Shown piece after piece: positions 34,761 to 44,167 of a stretch of DNA of 64,000 bases. This DNA is from Hyphomicrobiales bacterium. GTDB taxonomy: Bacteria > Pseudomonadota > Alphaproteobacteria > Rhizobiales > Rhizobiaceae. The translations under genes and the position numbers were made by a program. A model generated the notes under the pieces. That model ran no database searches. It was not told where the DNA came from and was given only the letters and a program-made list of their open reading frames with translations. The first letter of the stretch is position 1; each line of letters begins with the position of its first letter. The stretch is from assembly GCA_900469615.1 (NCBI GenBank), contig UBYA01000006.1:170000-233999 (forward strand), given 5' to 3'.

Positions 34761-35828
34761 TTGAGTACTGTTGAACGGAAAATGCAGGTGCGGCCCAAGA
34801 AGGGCCGTGCCGCTCCCTTTTTTATGGGGCTGCTGCGATTCCTCGTCGTGGCGGTCACGACCTATCTCGGCCTTCTGGCCGTCACCTTCTTCATCGGACG
34901 CGTCATTCCGATCGATCCGGCATTGGCGATCGCCGGCGATCACGCGCCGGCGCAGGTGCTGGAACGCCTGCGGCGGGAGATGCATCTCGACCAGCCGCTC
35001 TATCTGCAATTCTACTATTATCTCGTGAGCGCGCTGAGCGGCGATTTCGGCACGTCGGTCCTGACGACCAATCCTGTCATGGACGACATCAAGCGGGTCT
35101 TTCCCGCCACAATGGAGCTTGCCACGGTCGGCACGATCATCGGTGCCGTGTTCGGCGTTCCCTTCGGCGTTCTGGCCGCCGTGCGCCGCAACAGCATCGT
35201 CGACCAGATCGTCCGTGTCATCGGCCTCGTCGGCTATTCCGTTCCGGTCTTCTGGCTGGCGATGGTTTCGCTCGTCATCTTCTATGCGAAGCTGAACTGG
35301 GTGGCCTATCCCGGCCGCATCGATATCGCGTACGAATATACCTTCACGCCGATCACGGGCTTCTTCCTGCTCGATAGCATGCTGCAGGGTCAGTGGGATG
35401 TGTTCTGGGACGTCTTCCGCCACATTATCCTGCCGGCGTCGCTGCTCGGCTATTTCTCGCTCGCCTATATCAGCCGCATGACGCGCAGCTTCATGCTGAA
35501 CGAACTGGGCCAGGAATATGTCGTCGCGGCCCGCGCCAAGGGGCTTTCGGAGACGCGGGTGATCTGGGGGCACGCCTTGCGCAGCGCCGCCGTGCCGCTG
35601 ATCACGGTGATCGCGCTTTCCTATGCCGGGCTGCTCGAAGGCTCCGTGCTGACGGAGATCGTGTTCTCCTGGCCGGGCATCGGCTTCTACATCACCAGTT
35701 CGCTGCGCAATGCCGACATGAACGCCGTTCTCGGCGGCACCATCGTCGTCGGCACGGTCTTCATCGGCATCAATCTGATTTCCGATCTACTGTATCGGAC
35801 GCTCGACCCAAGGACCCGACGTAAATGA
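34761..35828 (+). CDS. Peptide ABC permease, DppB-like
   Basis: Inner-membrane permease of 355 residues with about six or seven helices. The DppB/OppB pattern is clear: ITFFIGRVIPIDPALAIAGD-like N-terminal segment, LRREMHLDQPLYLQFYYYL, and the EAA loop EYVVAARAKGLSETRVIWGHALR (about 250-272). The start appears to be TTG 34761 with AGGA upstream; ATG 34782 is an alternative seven codons later. Its stop overlaps the next start by 4 bp. Confidence 0.9.
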   Translation: MSTVERKMQVRPKKGRAAPFFMGLLRFLVVAVTTYLGLLAVTFFIGRVIPIDPALAIAGDHAPAQVLERLRREMHLDQPLYLQFYYYLVSALSGDFGTSVLTTNPVMDDIKRVFPATMELATVGTIIGAVFGVPFGVLAAVRRNSIVDQIVRVIGLVGYSVPVFWLAMVSLVIFYAKLNWVAYPGRIDIAYEYTFTPITGFFLLDSMLQGQWDVFWDVFRHIILPASLLGYFSLAYISRMTRSFMLNELGQEYVVAARAKGLSETRVIWGHALRSAAVPLITVIALSYAGLLEGSVLTEIVFSWPGIGFYITSSLRNADMNAVLGGTIVVGTVFIGINLISDLLYRTLDPRTRRK

Positions 35829-36751
35829 CTGTCGAGACCACCCAACCGAGCCTGAGGGACTGGCTGCTCTCCGATCGGCCGCAGTCGCGCCGGCAGGCGA
35901 GACTCGGGCGCGCCTACGTCACCTGGCGGCAGTTCTCCGCCAATCGCCTCGCCGTCATCGGGCTGCTGATCATCGTCGCGCTCGTGCTCGTGGCGGCGCT
36001 CGCGGATGTCATCGCCCCGCATTCGCCCGTCATCGGCGACCTGACCAACGCCTATCTGAAGCCGCCCGGCACGCCGGGCTATCTTCTCGGCACCGACGAC
36101 CTCGGGCGGGATATTCTCTCGCGCCTCATCTACGGCTCGCGCTGGACGCTCTACATCGTCGTGCTGGTTGCCATCATCTCGGCGCCGATCGGGCTGATCA
36201 TCGGCATGGTGTCCGGCTACATGGGCGGCTGGATCGATACGATCCTGATGCGCATCACCGACATCTTCCTCGCCTTCCCCAAGCTGGTGCTGGCGCTCGC
36301 CTTTGCAGGCGCGCTCGGCGCGGGTATCGAAAACGCCATCATCGCCATCGCCATCACCTCCTGGCCGCCCTATGCGCGTCTGGCGCGGGCCGAGACGATG
36401 ACGGTGCGGCGCTCGGACTATATCGCCGCCGTGCAGCTCATGGGCGCTTCGCCTTTGCGCATCATCTTCCGCCACGTCATGCCGCTGTGCATCTCCTCGG
36501 TGATCGTCCGCGTCACGCTCGACATGGCGGGCGTCATCCTCACGGCCGCGGGCCTCGGCTTTCTCGGCCTTGGCGCGCAGCCGCCGCTGCCGGAATGGGG
36601 CGTGATGATCGCGACCGGCTTCAAATACTATCTCGATCAATGGTGGGTGGCGGCCATGCCCGGCATCGCGATCCTCGTCGTCAGCCTCGGCTTCAACCTG
36701 CTCGGCGACGGCCTGCGCGATGCGCTCGATCCGAAGGAGAGCGGGCAATGA
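35825..36751 (+). CDS. Peptide ABC permease, DppC-like
   Basis: Second permease of 308 residues with about six helices. It contains the DppC hallmark LLGTDDLGRDILSRLIYGSR (about 90-109) and the EAA loop DYIAAVQLMGASPLRIIFRHVMP. It pairs with the DppB-like protein to form the channel. Start and stop overlap the neighbouring genes by 4 bp (ATGA), so translation is coupled along the operon. Confidence 0.92.
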   Translation: MTVETTQPSLRDWLLSDRPQSRRQARLGRAYVTWRQFSANRLAVIGLLIIVALVLVAALADVIAPHSPVIGDLTNAYLKPPGTPGYLLGTDDLGRDILSRLIYGSRWTLYIVVLVAIISAPIGLIIGMVSGYMGGWIDTILMRITDIFLAFPKLVLALAFAGALGAGIENAIIAIAITSWPPYARLARAETMTVRRSDYIAAVQLMGASPLRIIFRHVMPLCISSVIVRVTLDMAGVILTAAGLGFLGLGAQPPLPEWGVMIATGFKYYLDQWWVAAMPGIAILVVSLGFNLLGDGLRDALDPKESGQ

Positions 36752-37581
36752 CGACACTTTTGACCGTAGAGAACCTCAGGGTACGCTATCCGACCCGAAC
36801 GGGCGTCATCGACGCCGTGCGCGGCGTGTCCTTCACGCTCGGCCGCGAGCGGCTGGGCATCGTCGGCGAGAGCGGCTCCGGCAAATCGCAGACCGGACGC
36901 GCCATCATGGGGCTGACGCCGCCGCACGCGCTCGTCAGCGCCGACACGCTGAACTTCAGCGGCATCGACCTGCTGTCGGCATCGGCAAAGCAGCGTCGGT
37001 CGCTGCGCGGCAAGCGTATCGCCATGGTGCTGCAAGATCCGAAATACTCGCTCGATCCAGTGATGCCCATCGGCCGGCAGATCACCGAAACGCTGCGCAC
37101 GCACGAGAAGATCGGCAAGGCCGAGGCGAGGGACCGGGCGCTTGCCATGCTGGAAGCCGTGCAGATCCGCGATCCCGGCCGTGTCTACGACCTGCATCCG
37201 CACGAAGTCTCGGGCGGCATGGGGCAGCGCGTGATGATCGCGATGATGCTGATCGCGGGGCCGGAACTTCTGATTGCCGACGAACCGACCTCGGCACTCG
37301 ACGTCACGGTGCAGCTCGATGTGCTCAAGATCATGGACAAGCTCGTTTCGGAGCGCGGCATGGGGCTGATTTTCGTGTCGCACGACCTGCGGCTGGTTTC
37401 GTCCTTCTGCGATCGGGTGATCGTCATGTACGCCGGCAAGGTCGTGGAAGAGATCAAGGCTTCCGAATTGAACAACGCCCAGCATCCCTATACGCGCGGC
37501 CTGCTGAACTGCATGCCTGTCATCGGCGAGAGCCGGCATCCGCTGCCGGTGCTCGACCGCAAGCCGGAGTGGGCGGCATGA
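36748..37581 (+). CDS. Peptide ABC ATPase, DppD-like
   Basis: ATPase of 277 residues. Walker A is GESGSGKSQ (about 39-47, with Q at the usual Thr/Ser after GKS), the signature is SGGMGQRVMIAMML and Walker B is LLIADEPTSALDVTVQ. The C-terminal PYTRGLLNCMP element is typical of OppD/DppD. Because of the 4-bp overlap with the permease gene, ATG 36748 is the natural start; a longer frame opening at 36487 is inside dppC and unlikely. Confidence 0.92.
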   Translation: MTTLLTVENLRVRYPTRTGVIDAVRGVSFTLGRERLGIVGESGSGKSQTGRAIMGLTPPHALVSADTLNFSGIDLLSASAKQRRSLRGKRIAMVLQDPKYSLDPVMPIGRQITETLRTHEKIGKAEARDRALAMLEAVQIRDPGRVYDLHPHEVSGGMGQRVMIAMMLIAGPELLIADEPTSALDVTVQLDVLKIMDKLVSERGMGLIFVSHDLRLVSSFCDRVIVMYAGKVVEEIKASELNNAQHPYTRGLLNCMPVIGESRHPLPVLDRKPEWAA

Positions 37582-38327
37582 CGGCGGCACTCGCAGTTGA
37601 AGGCCTCAGCGTCGTCTATGACGGCTATTATGCGCTCGATGCCGTCGGCATAGAGGTCAACAAGGGTGAATCCTTCGGCCTTGTCGGCGAGTCCGGCTCC
37701 GGCAAGTCGACGCTGCTGCGTGCCGTCGCGGGTCTTGCGCCTGTGACCGACGGCACGATCCGCGTCGATGGCGCGCAGTTGAAGGGAGCAAGGCGCAGCA
37801 AGACCTTCTATCGGCAGGTGCAGATGGTGTTTCAGGACCCTTACGGTTCCCTGCATCCGCGCCAGACGATCGACCGGCTGCTGCTGGAACCGCTGGCGAT
37901 CCACGGGATCGGCGACACCGAGACCCGCATCGCCCGGGCGCTGGACGAGGTCGGCCTCGGTTCGGGCTTCCGCTTCCGCTATCCGCACCAGCTTTCCGGC
38001 GGCCAGCGCCAGCGCGTCGCCATTGCCCGCGCGCTGATCGTGGAGCCGTCCATCCTGCTGCTTGACGAGCCGACGTCGGCGCTCGATGCCTCGGTGCAGG
38101 CCGAAGTGCTCAACCTGCTCGAACAGGTGCGCAAGCACCGCAACCTGACCTTCGTGATGGTGAGCCACGATCTCGGCGTCATCACCCATATGTGCGAGCG
38201 TCTGGCCGTCATGCGCAACGGCGCGGTCGTCGAGAGACTGACGGCGAGGGAGCTGGCGGCGGGCGACGTCAAGGAGGATTACACCCGCAACCTGATGGTT
38301 GCCAGCAAGGGGTTCGTCCGTGCCTGA
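37578..38327 (+). CDS. Peptide ABC ATPase, DppF-like
   Basis: Partner ATPase of 249 residues. Walker A is GESGSGKSTLLRA (about 40-52), the signature LSGGQRQRVAIARALI and Walker B ILLLDEPTSALDASVQ. It is shorter than OppF (~320 residues) but contains all ATPase motifs. The ATG at 37578 overlaps the DppD-like stop by 4 bp. Last gene of the operon; no strong terminator follows, only about 160 bp of unassigned sequence. Confidence 0.91.
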   Translation: MTAALAVEGLSVVYDGYYALDAVGIEVNKGESFGLVGESGSGKSTLLRAVAGLAPVTDGTIRVDGAQLKGARRSKTFYRQVQMVFQDPYGSLHPRQTIDRLLLEPLAIHGIGDTETRIARALDEVGLGSGFRFRYPHQLSGGQRQRVAIARALIVEPSILLLDEPTSALDASVQAEVLNLLEQVRKHRNLTFVMVSHDLGVITHMCERLAVMRNGAVVERLTARELAAGDVKEDYTRNLMVASKGFVRA

Positions 38328-38485
38328 GCGGACGACCTCCGGCCGCTTCGCGCGTTAACGAACGTGCGGCCTAAACACGACCAATCGTATAGACTATTGA
38401 CACCTGCCGCAATTCTGTCATGATCTCGTTAATGGCAGTTAACTTTCGTGATCCGGTCATGGGTCATACGCGAGTGGAGGCAGGC

Positions 38486-38674
38486 ATGTTTTTCATGGGT
38501 GGCATGACCATGGGCTATCTTCATCCGCCGGTTCCGGCGAAACAGGAAGGTGCACGGTCCGCCCCTCTTTCCGAAGACAATCGCCGCCGCCAGGCCGGAC
38601 CTGCCGAAGAGCAGGCGGCCGATACCAGCGCCATCGAGCGCAGCTTGATTTGGGCCCGCCGCATTCTTTGCTGA
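38486..38674 (+). CDS. Possible small protein, function unknown
   Basis: A 62-residue frame with GTGGAGG five bases before ATG 38486. A TTGACA-N17-ATGATC promoter-like element lies at about 38397-38425. The N-terminus MFFMGGMTMGYLHPP is Met- and Gly-rich and the rest is charged. I recognise no family, and coding status is unproved. The 505-bp stretch 38329-38833 has no other candidate gene. Confidence 0.4.
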   Translation: MFFMGGMTMGYLHPPVPAKQEGARSAPLSEDNRRRQAGPAEEQAADTSAIERSLIWARRILC

Positions 38675-38833
38675 TGGCACTGCCGATCTTTCGGACCCAC
38701 GAAATCCAATGGTTTAATTTTTCTCGGGCCACGCGCTGGACGGAAATTCATCTCTACCTAGTTGATAGGAAATGTATGAATATCCGCATTGGGCCTGGCC
38801 CGCGAGATACATAAGAACGAACGGAGGCAACAC

Positions 38834-38992
38834 ATGGCGAATTTGGGTATTTCGAATACGCATGTGAATCAGTTCGATGGTTCCAAGCGCGCCGCCAAGA
38901 CGCGGCACAAGATACAGACGGTGATTCACGTCGCTCTGTTTTCCGCCGCGTTTTTGTTCGTTGCGGCTATCGTTTGCGGTATCGTTGTCTGA
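38834..38992 (+). CDS. Small single-span membrane protein
   Basis: A 52-residue protein with GGAGG seven bases before ATG 38834. The first half is soluble (MANLGISNTHVNQFDGSKRA), then come a basic stretch (KTRHKIQ) and one membrane helix VIHVALFSAAFLFVAAIVCG reaching the C-terminus. The positive-inside rule suggests N-in orientation. The family is not recognised. It lies just before the decayed glucan-synthase fragment. Confidence 0.65.
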   Translation: MANLGISNTHVNQFDGSKRAAKTRHKIQTVIHVALFSAAFLFVAAIVCGIVV

Positions 38993-39191
38993 ACGCGATT
39001 GGAGGCGGCAGCAGCTTTCGCCGCCGCTGACCGCATGGCCGATGCGGCCCGTTTCCCGATATTCGAATAGTGACGGGTCCGGCCGGTTCAACGGTCGGCA
39101 ATTCGCTCCGCTCGTCTCTCGCGGACCAGCATTTCCTTCGAAACGACCCCCTTCATTTCTTCGTTAGAATTTTGCCAGGAAAGAGTCCTGT

Positions 39192-39673
39192 CCGCCGGGC
39201 GGGCGCGAAAACGGCGGTCGGTATGCCCATACCGCGACCTGTCGTCATGGGGCTGGCAGAGCTGAGCCGTGGCGACGATATCTGGCGTTGCTTCGACATG
39301 CTCAACCCGGTTAACCATGCACGCGATCGTGATCAGGCCGATACTTATCGTGTGGAGCCCTATGTGGCTGCTGCTGATATTTACGACGAAGGACAATTGA
39401 CTGGCCGTGGCGGCTGGACCTGATATACGGAGTTCGCCGGCTGGCTGTATCTTGCCGCCGTCGTAGGCATTTCGGTATCCGCGTGAAAAACGGACGACTT
39501 TTCGTCAAGCCGGTTTTGCCTTCGAATTGGGGTGCTTTGCGGCAGATCTTGAGCTGCCGAGCGGAAATTATCGCATTTCCGTCTCAAAAGCGCCCGATGG
39601 AGCGGGATACTCGGTCGCGATCAACGATGGGGCGCTCGCCCATCCTGAAGAGGGCCATCCGATCGGACAGTAG
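39192..39673 (+). pseudogene. Decayed 3' end of a GH94/NdvB-like cyclic glucan synthase
   Basis: Restoring the frame gives about 160 residues typical of the GH94 C-terminus: PPGGRENGGRYAHTAT, then VVMGLAELSRGDDIWRCFDM, LNPVNHARDRDQADTYRVEP, YVAAADIYDEGQLTGRGGWT, AGWLYLAAVVGI, VKNGRLFVKPVLPSNW and LELPSGNYRISVSKAPDG. Lesions are a frameshift near 39240, TGA at 39421 where GH94 enzymes have Trp (GRGGWTW), a frameshift near 39471 and another near 39531. The original stop is at 39671. No upstream part of the roughly 8.5-kb gene remains. The neighbours opgC and ndvA, with ndvA convergent, match the chvB-chvA layout. Confidence 0.82.
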
Positions 39674-39764
39674 CGTTTCCGGCACTGTTTTACGTCAGCG
39701 ATCGGGGCCGGAGAGGGAACTCTTTGGCCCTGGCTGCATTTGATTGTCGGAACAGGAGATGTTC

Positions 39765-40979
39765 ATGAATTCCAGGGCGAATATCGAGCCGGCAGCGGTG
39801 AAGCAGGTGGTTTTGCCGAAGCCGGTGACGCAGCGGGATACCCGGTTGGATGTCCTCAGGGCCTTGGCCTTGCTGATGATCTTCATCAATCATGTGCCCG
39901 GCCAGATTTTCGAGCAGTTTACCTCGAAGAATTTCGGATTTTCCGACGGCGCGGAGGCGTTCGTCCTGATTTCCGGCATCTCCGTCGGCCTTGCCTATGG
40001 AACGAAATTTCTTCCGGGCAATCGGCTTGCAACCATGCTGAAGGCGGTCAGGCGGGCCTTTACGCTTTACACCGCGCATATGATCACGACCTTCGTAACG
40101 CTGGTGTTGTTCATCTCCGGCGCGTGGATTTTCCATCAGAAGGGCCTGCTCTGCGAAGTGAATATCCTCGCCCTGCTGATGGACCCGGCGCGCGGCATTC
40201 CGGCGCTGCTGACGCTCGGGCACCAGATCGGCTATAACAACATCCTGCCGATGTACGGCGCGCTTTTCCTGATGCTGCCGCTGATCATGCTGCTGGAGGC
40301 GAAGAATCCTCTGCTCCTGTTGCTCATTTCAGCCAGCGTCTGGCTTATCTCCGGTATCTATTACATCGCGCCGCATACGACGCTGCTGGAGGGTTTCTGG
40401 TTCCTCAATCCGCTGTCGTGGCAGCTCCTGTTCGTCATCGGCTTCGCCGGCACGATGCATGTCAAGCGCGGCGGCCGCATCCCCGTCCATCCGGTGCTGA
40501 TCGCGCTGGCTTCCGCCTATGCGCTCCTGTCCTTCATCTGGGTAACGGACAAGCTCTGGATTCTCGGCGACTATCTCGCCACGCTCGGCCTGCCCACCGT
40601 CATTACCGGTTTCGACAAGACGTTCCTGTCGCTGCCGCGATTGCTGCATGTGCTGGCGCTCGCTTATCTGATCATCAGCATACCGTCCGTTTCGGCGGTC
40701 CTGCGACGCCCCGGAAACCACCCGCTGACGATCCTCGGGCGGCATTCGCTGAGCATCTTCGTCGCAGGTACGATCCTGGCCATGGCCGGCCAGGTTCTTC
40801 TCTACGTGACCAACAAGAGCCCGGTCGTCGGGGCGATCTATGTCGTCATCGGCATCGCCGCGCAGTTCCTCTATGCCTATCATCTGGAGCAAAAGCGGCT
40901 CCAGCTTGCCGGCCAGCGGGCGGCGAAGACCCCGGCGGCGGCAATCGCTCTGCCCGTTCGGATCGGGAAGGGTCATTGA
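39765..40979 (+). CDS. opgC: OpgC-like glucan-modifying acyltransferase
   Basis: Polytopic membrane protein of 404 residues with about ten helices. The start of the fold, TRLDVLRALALLMIFINHVPG (about 25-45), with the conserved His, and FGFSDGAEAFVLISGISVGL are typical of the OpgC family, which attaches succinyl groups to osmoregulated periplasmic glucans. AGGAGA precedes ATG 39765; earlier in-frame starts exist at 39744 and 39759. It lies 91 bp after the broken glucan-synthase remnant and upstream of convergent ndvA, so cyclic glucan is the likely substrate. Confidence 0.85.
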   Translation: MNSRANIEPAAVKQVVLPKPVTQRDTRLDVLRALALLMIFINHVPGQIFEQFTSKNFGFSDGAEAFVLISGISVGLAYGTKFLPGNRLATMLKAVRRAFTLYTAHMITTFVTLVLFISGAWIFHQKGLLCEVNILALLMDPARGIPALLTLGHQIGYNNILPMYGALFLMLPLIMLLEAKNPLLLLLISASVWLISGIYYIAPHTTLLEGFWFLNPLSWQLLFVIGFAGTMHVKRGGRIPVHPVLIALASAYALLSFIWVTDKLWILGDYLATLGLPTVITGFDKTFLSLPRLLHVLALAYLIISIPSVSAVLRRPGNHPLTILGRHSLSIFVAGTILAMAGQVLLYVTNKSPVVGAIYVVIGIAAQFLYAYHLEQKRLQLAGQRAAKTPAAAIALPVRIGKGH

Positions 40980-41960
40980 ACGTTCCATGAGCCGCGCCGC
41001 AGGGTGCGGCTCAGTTTTTCACGAGATCTCTTGCCGCTTTTTCCCTTGAGAGACTGTACCTTGGCCACCGACCACGCGCGCCTTGCGAAGCAAGGCGTGA
41101 ATGAAGGTTCGTATAGGGCCGATTTTGCCACCCTCGGAGCTTCTTCGTCAGCGGCAGGAATACGGGCGGCGGCGAGCCGAACAATCCGGCGACCCTTCTT
41201 CGAACAATAGCCGCGCCTGCAGCCAGACCGGCGGCAAGGATGGCTGAACCTTCCGGGCGGATGCCGGCCATCGTCCGAATCCCGAGCTGCAAGGCTGACC
41301 TTGCGCCGGCTTGAAGAGCTTCCCACCGCCAATGTTGCCGGGCAGCCGGTCAGGAATCCGCCGGTCGAGCTGAAAGCCTCTCGCACCGGCGGCAGGCAGC
41401 CGGTCATGACCGCTAGGCCCGGGTCTCCTTCGGGCGCAAGTCCTGATCTAGCTCCGGCCCGGTGCTCTTGCGGCATGGCGGCGCCCGGCCGGGATGGTCT
41501 CCGATTGGAGGGCGTGGAAGGCCCGGCTTTGTCGCGGGGCAGTTCCTGGAGTCCCGGTGCCTGTCTGTCGCCGGTGGCCGATTTGCCCGGCTTCGCGGGT
41601 TTTGGCAAAATCCCTACCTCCTCGCCCTCGGGTCTTTCGAGCTTGTCGAGGCATCGGCTGAGTGGATGGTCTGCAAAAGGGACAGAGATGCATCACAGGT
41701 CGGGCGGCGATGCGTCGCGGCCCCGCATTCGGGCGTTGAGAATGACGGTCATTTGCCGATGGCAGCGGCGAGGGCGAATTTGCCGGACTTGCCCCAGACC
41801 TCGGACACGGATGGGCCCGGCTCCAATGCTTCGAACCGCATGAGCGATAGTCCGATCGGAGATGTCCGCAGCGCGCTCCATTTTCGTCCTGAAGTGCGCA
41901 GCCCTGCACTTGCCGCAGGAGCGACATCGATGGGCTGAGGGTAATCCGTGCCTGCCGACA
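40980..41960. other. About 1 kb without a recognisable gene
   Basis: Between opgC and the ndvA terminator every frame gives Arg/Ser/Pro-rich sequence with no familiar motif and no good ribosome site. I checked for tRNA, tmRNA and RNase P landmarks and saw none. Given the decayed synthase on the other side of opgC, this may be further degraded coding sequence, but no ancestor could be identified. Confidence 0.5.
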
Positions 41961-41991
41961 AAGAAAAAGCCGGGAGAGCGTCGCTCTCCCG
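41961..41991 (-). terminator. Rho-independent terminator of ndvA
   Basis: On the minus strand CGGGAGAGC, loop GAC, GCTCTCCCG (41991-41971) is followed by GCTTTTTCTTT. The 9-bp stem with a T-rich tail 27 bp after the ndvA stop codon is a convincing intrinsic terminator. Confidence 0.85.
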
Positions 41992-42018
41992 ACTTCGATC
42001 CTGGGCCCCTTGCGAATG

Positions 42019-43797
42019 TCAGGCGGCTTCGTTTTCCGTTGCGTGAGCCTTGCGGACTTCCTCGTCCGTCAGGATACCGCTGGCGCGCAGCAGGGCGGCA
42101 AAGCGGCCGTTGCTCTGGCTGAGCTCGCTGAAGCTGCCGTTCTCGATGATGCGGCCATTATCGAGGAAGAGAACCATATCGGCTTCGCGGACCGTCGACA
42201 GGCGGTGCGCAATGATGAAGGTCGTACGGTTCTGGCGAAGATTGTCGATCGCCGACTTGACCCGGTTTTCGGTTTCCACGTCGAGCGCGCTGGTTGCCTC
42301 GTCGAGCACGAGGATCGGCGCATCCTTCAGGATGGCCCGGGCAATCGCGATACGCTGACGCTCGCCGCCCGAGAGCTTGTTGCCACGCTCGCCGACCCGG
42401 GTGTCGTAGCCGCTTTCGCGGTTTTCGATGAAGTCGTTGGCGGCGGCGGCCTGGGCCGCGCGGATCATTTCTTCCTGCGTCGCGCCTTCGCGGCCGAGGC
42501 GGATGTTGTCGCTGATCGAGCGGTTCAGCAGACCGGCATCCTGGAAGACGGTGGCGATGAAGCGACGCAGCGACTTGCGCGTGACCTTGGTGATGTCCTG
42601 ACCGTCGACGAGGATCTGGCCCTTCTGCGGGTCGAAGACACGCTGGAGCAGGTTGACGAGCGTCGTCTTGCCGGCGCCGGTCGGGCCGACGATGGCGACG
42701 GTCTGGCCCGCCTTCACCTTGAAGGAAATGTCGTGCAGGCCCTGCGAGGAGTTGGCGAAGCCGAAGGATACGTCGCGGAATTCCACTTCGCCCTTGACAT
42801 CCTTCATTTCGGCAAGGCCAGCCGGCTCTTCACGGTCGCGAACCGAATCTTCCAGCGTGTAGAAGTCTTCGAGCTTGGCGCGAGCCTCGAAAATCTGGTT
42901 GGCGAAGTTGCGCAGCTGCTCCAGGCGGCCGATCAGCACGTTCGCAAAGGCGATGAAGGTGATCAGCGCGCCGAGGCTCAGGCTGCCGTCCTGAACGAGA
43001 ACGGTGCCGATCATCAGGATCGCCATCATGGCGACGGTCGATGCCGTGCGGTTCAGGGCGCCGGCCAGGGCCCACCAGTCGAGAACCGGATACTGGGCAG
43101 CGAGCAGCCGTTCGGTGAACGACCTCAGCGCCTTGGTTTCAGCTTCGATGCGGTTGTAGCTATGCAGCACCGAGACGTTGCTGATCGAGTCGCTGACATG
43201 CGAGAAGACGGTGTTGTAGTGGCTTTCGACCGAGGTCTGGCCATCCTTCGTACGGTTCATGACCAGGCGGCCGATGAACCAGTAGAAGACGCCGAGCAGG
43301 ATGAGAACTGCGGACAGGCGCAGGTCCATGGCAATGGCGGTCGGGATCATGATGATGAGCGCGACGGCGGTCGTCAGGTGGTTGCGCATGAATTCGAGCC
43401 ACAGGCCGAACAGTGCTTCGCAGGCGCGCAGCAGCGTGTTCAGCGCGCTCGCCGTGCCGCGCTGGCTATGCCAGGACAGCGGCATGGAAATGATGCGGCC
43501 GAATGCTTCGGTAAGCAGGGAGGCGCGGCGACCGTGCGCAAGGCGGTCGGCCTCGCGGGACACCACGATGAAGGCGACGGCGCTGAAGACGGCGAAGCCG
43601 GCCCACAGCATCATGGTCGGAGCGACCGCGTCCTTCTTGGCAATGGCATCGAAGATGCGGCCGAACAGAACCGGCTCGTAGATGGTGGTCATCGCAAGCG
43701 CGATGTTTGCGATTACGACCATCCAAACGCGGTATCGATACGCGCCAAGATACTTCAGGGCTCTTGCATAGACTTTGAACAGTGACACGTCTGGCAC
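42019..43797 (-). CDS. ndvA: Cyclic beta-1,2-glucan exporter (NdvA/ChvA)
   Basis: ABC exporter half-transporter of 592 residues; the active form is a dimer in the inner membrane. Six N-terminal helices occupy about 20-300. The ATPase domain has Walker A GPTGAGKTTL (about 372-381), signature LSGGERQRIAIARAIL and Walker B ILVLDEATSALD. Segments such as READRLAHGRRA, SWHSQRGTASALNTLLRA and HVSDSISNVSVLHSYNRIEA follow Agrobacterium ChvA closely along the whole length, making this assignment stronger than a generic MsbA-like call. NdvA exports cyclic glucan to the periplasm and is needed for plant infection and osmoadaptation in rhizobia. It is convergent with opgC. Confidence 0.93.
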   Translation of the reverse strand: MPDVSLFKVYARALKYLGAYRYRVWMVVIANIALAMTTIYEPVLFGRIFDAIAKKDAVAPTMMLWAGFAVFSAVAFIVVSREADRLAHGRRASLLTEAFGRIISMPLSWHSQRGTASALNTLLRACEALFGLWLEFMRNHLTTAVALIIMIPTAIAMDLRLSAVLILLGVFYWFIGRLVMNRTKDGQTSVESHYNTVFSHVSDSISNVSVLHSYNRIEAETKALRSFTERLLAAQYPVLDWWALAGALNRTASTVAMMAILMIGTVLVQDGSLSLGALITFIAFANVLIGRLEQLRNFANQIFEARAKLEDFYTLEDSVRDREEPAGLAEMKDVKGEVEFRDVSFGFANSSQGLHDISFKVKAGQTVAIVGPTGAGKTTLVNLLQRVFDPQKGQILVDGQDITKVTRKSLRRFIATVFQDAGLLNRSISDNIRLGREGATQEEMIRAAQAAAANDFIENRESGYDTRVGERGNKLSGGERQRIAIARAILKDAPILVLDEATSALDVETENRVKSAIDNLRQNRTTFIIAHRLSTVREADMVLFLDNGRIIENGSFSELSQSNGRFAALLRASGILTDEEVRKAHATENEAA

Positions 43798-44167
43798 CCT
43801 CTGTGCATCAGCAAAACTTCGGAATGCTGGGATGCTACAGATCGCTACCTGAACCGGCGATTAACGGAATCTACAGCTGTTTTCTCAAGGGAATTTTTCG
43901 CGCGACACGGGCGATGGCAGGGTGGTGACGCTATCGGCCGCAGCAGAAATGAGACACTTTGCGGACGACCCTGCCGTGATATGATCCGTTACTAATAAGT
44001 CACGCATGGATCGCCATTCAAGGTTGAATAGTAAAAAATTCGCTAAAGGCGTTCATTTTCGCGCCGACCTGAGTATGTTGCCGGCGATCGAGCGTGCTGT
44101 GGGGCCTGGCGGAATGGTTGGCAATGCTCGTTCGCCAATAATTCGGGCTGAAAAGCCGGGGGTAGAT

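Noticed and set aside
33696..35573. Minus-strand frame opposite the peptide-binding protein and DppB-like permease
   Set aside because: Low-complexity Arg/His/Asp-rich translation antisense to clear ABC genes; no ribosome site.
38420..38485. Longer start for the small protein at 38420
   Set aside because: That ATG coincides with the -10 position of a TTGACA promoter-like element, and ATG 38486 has a better ribosome site.
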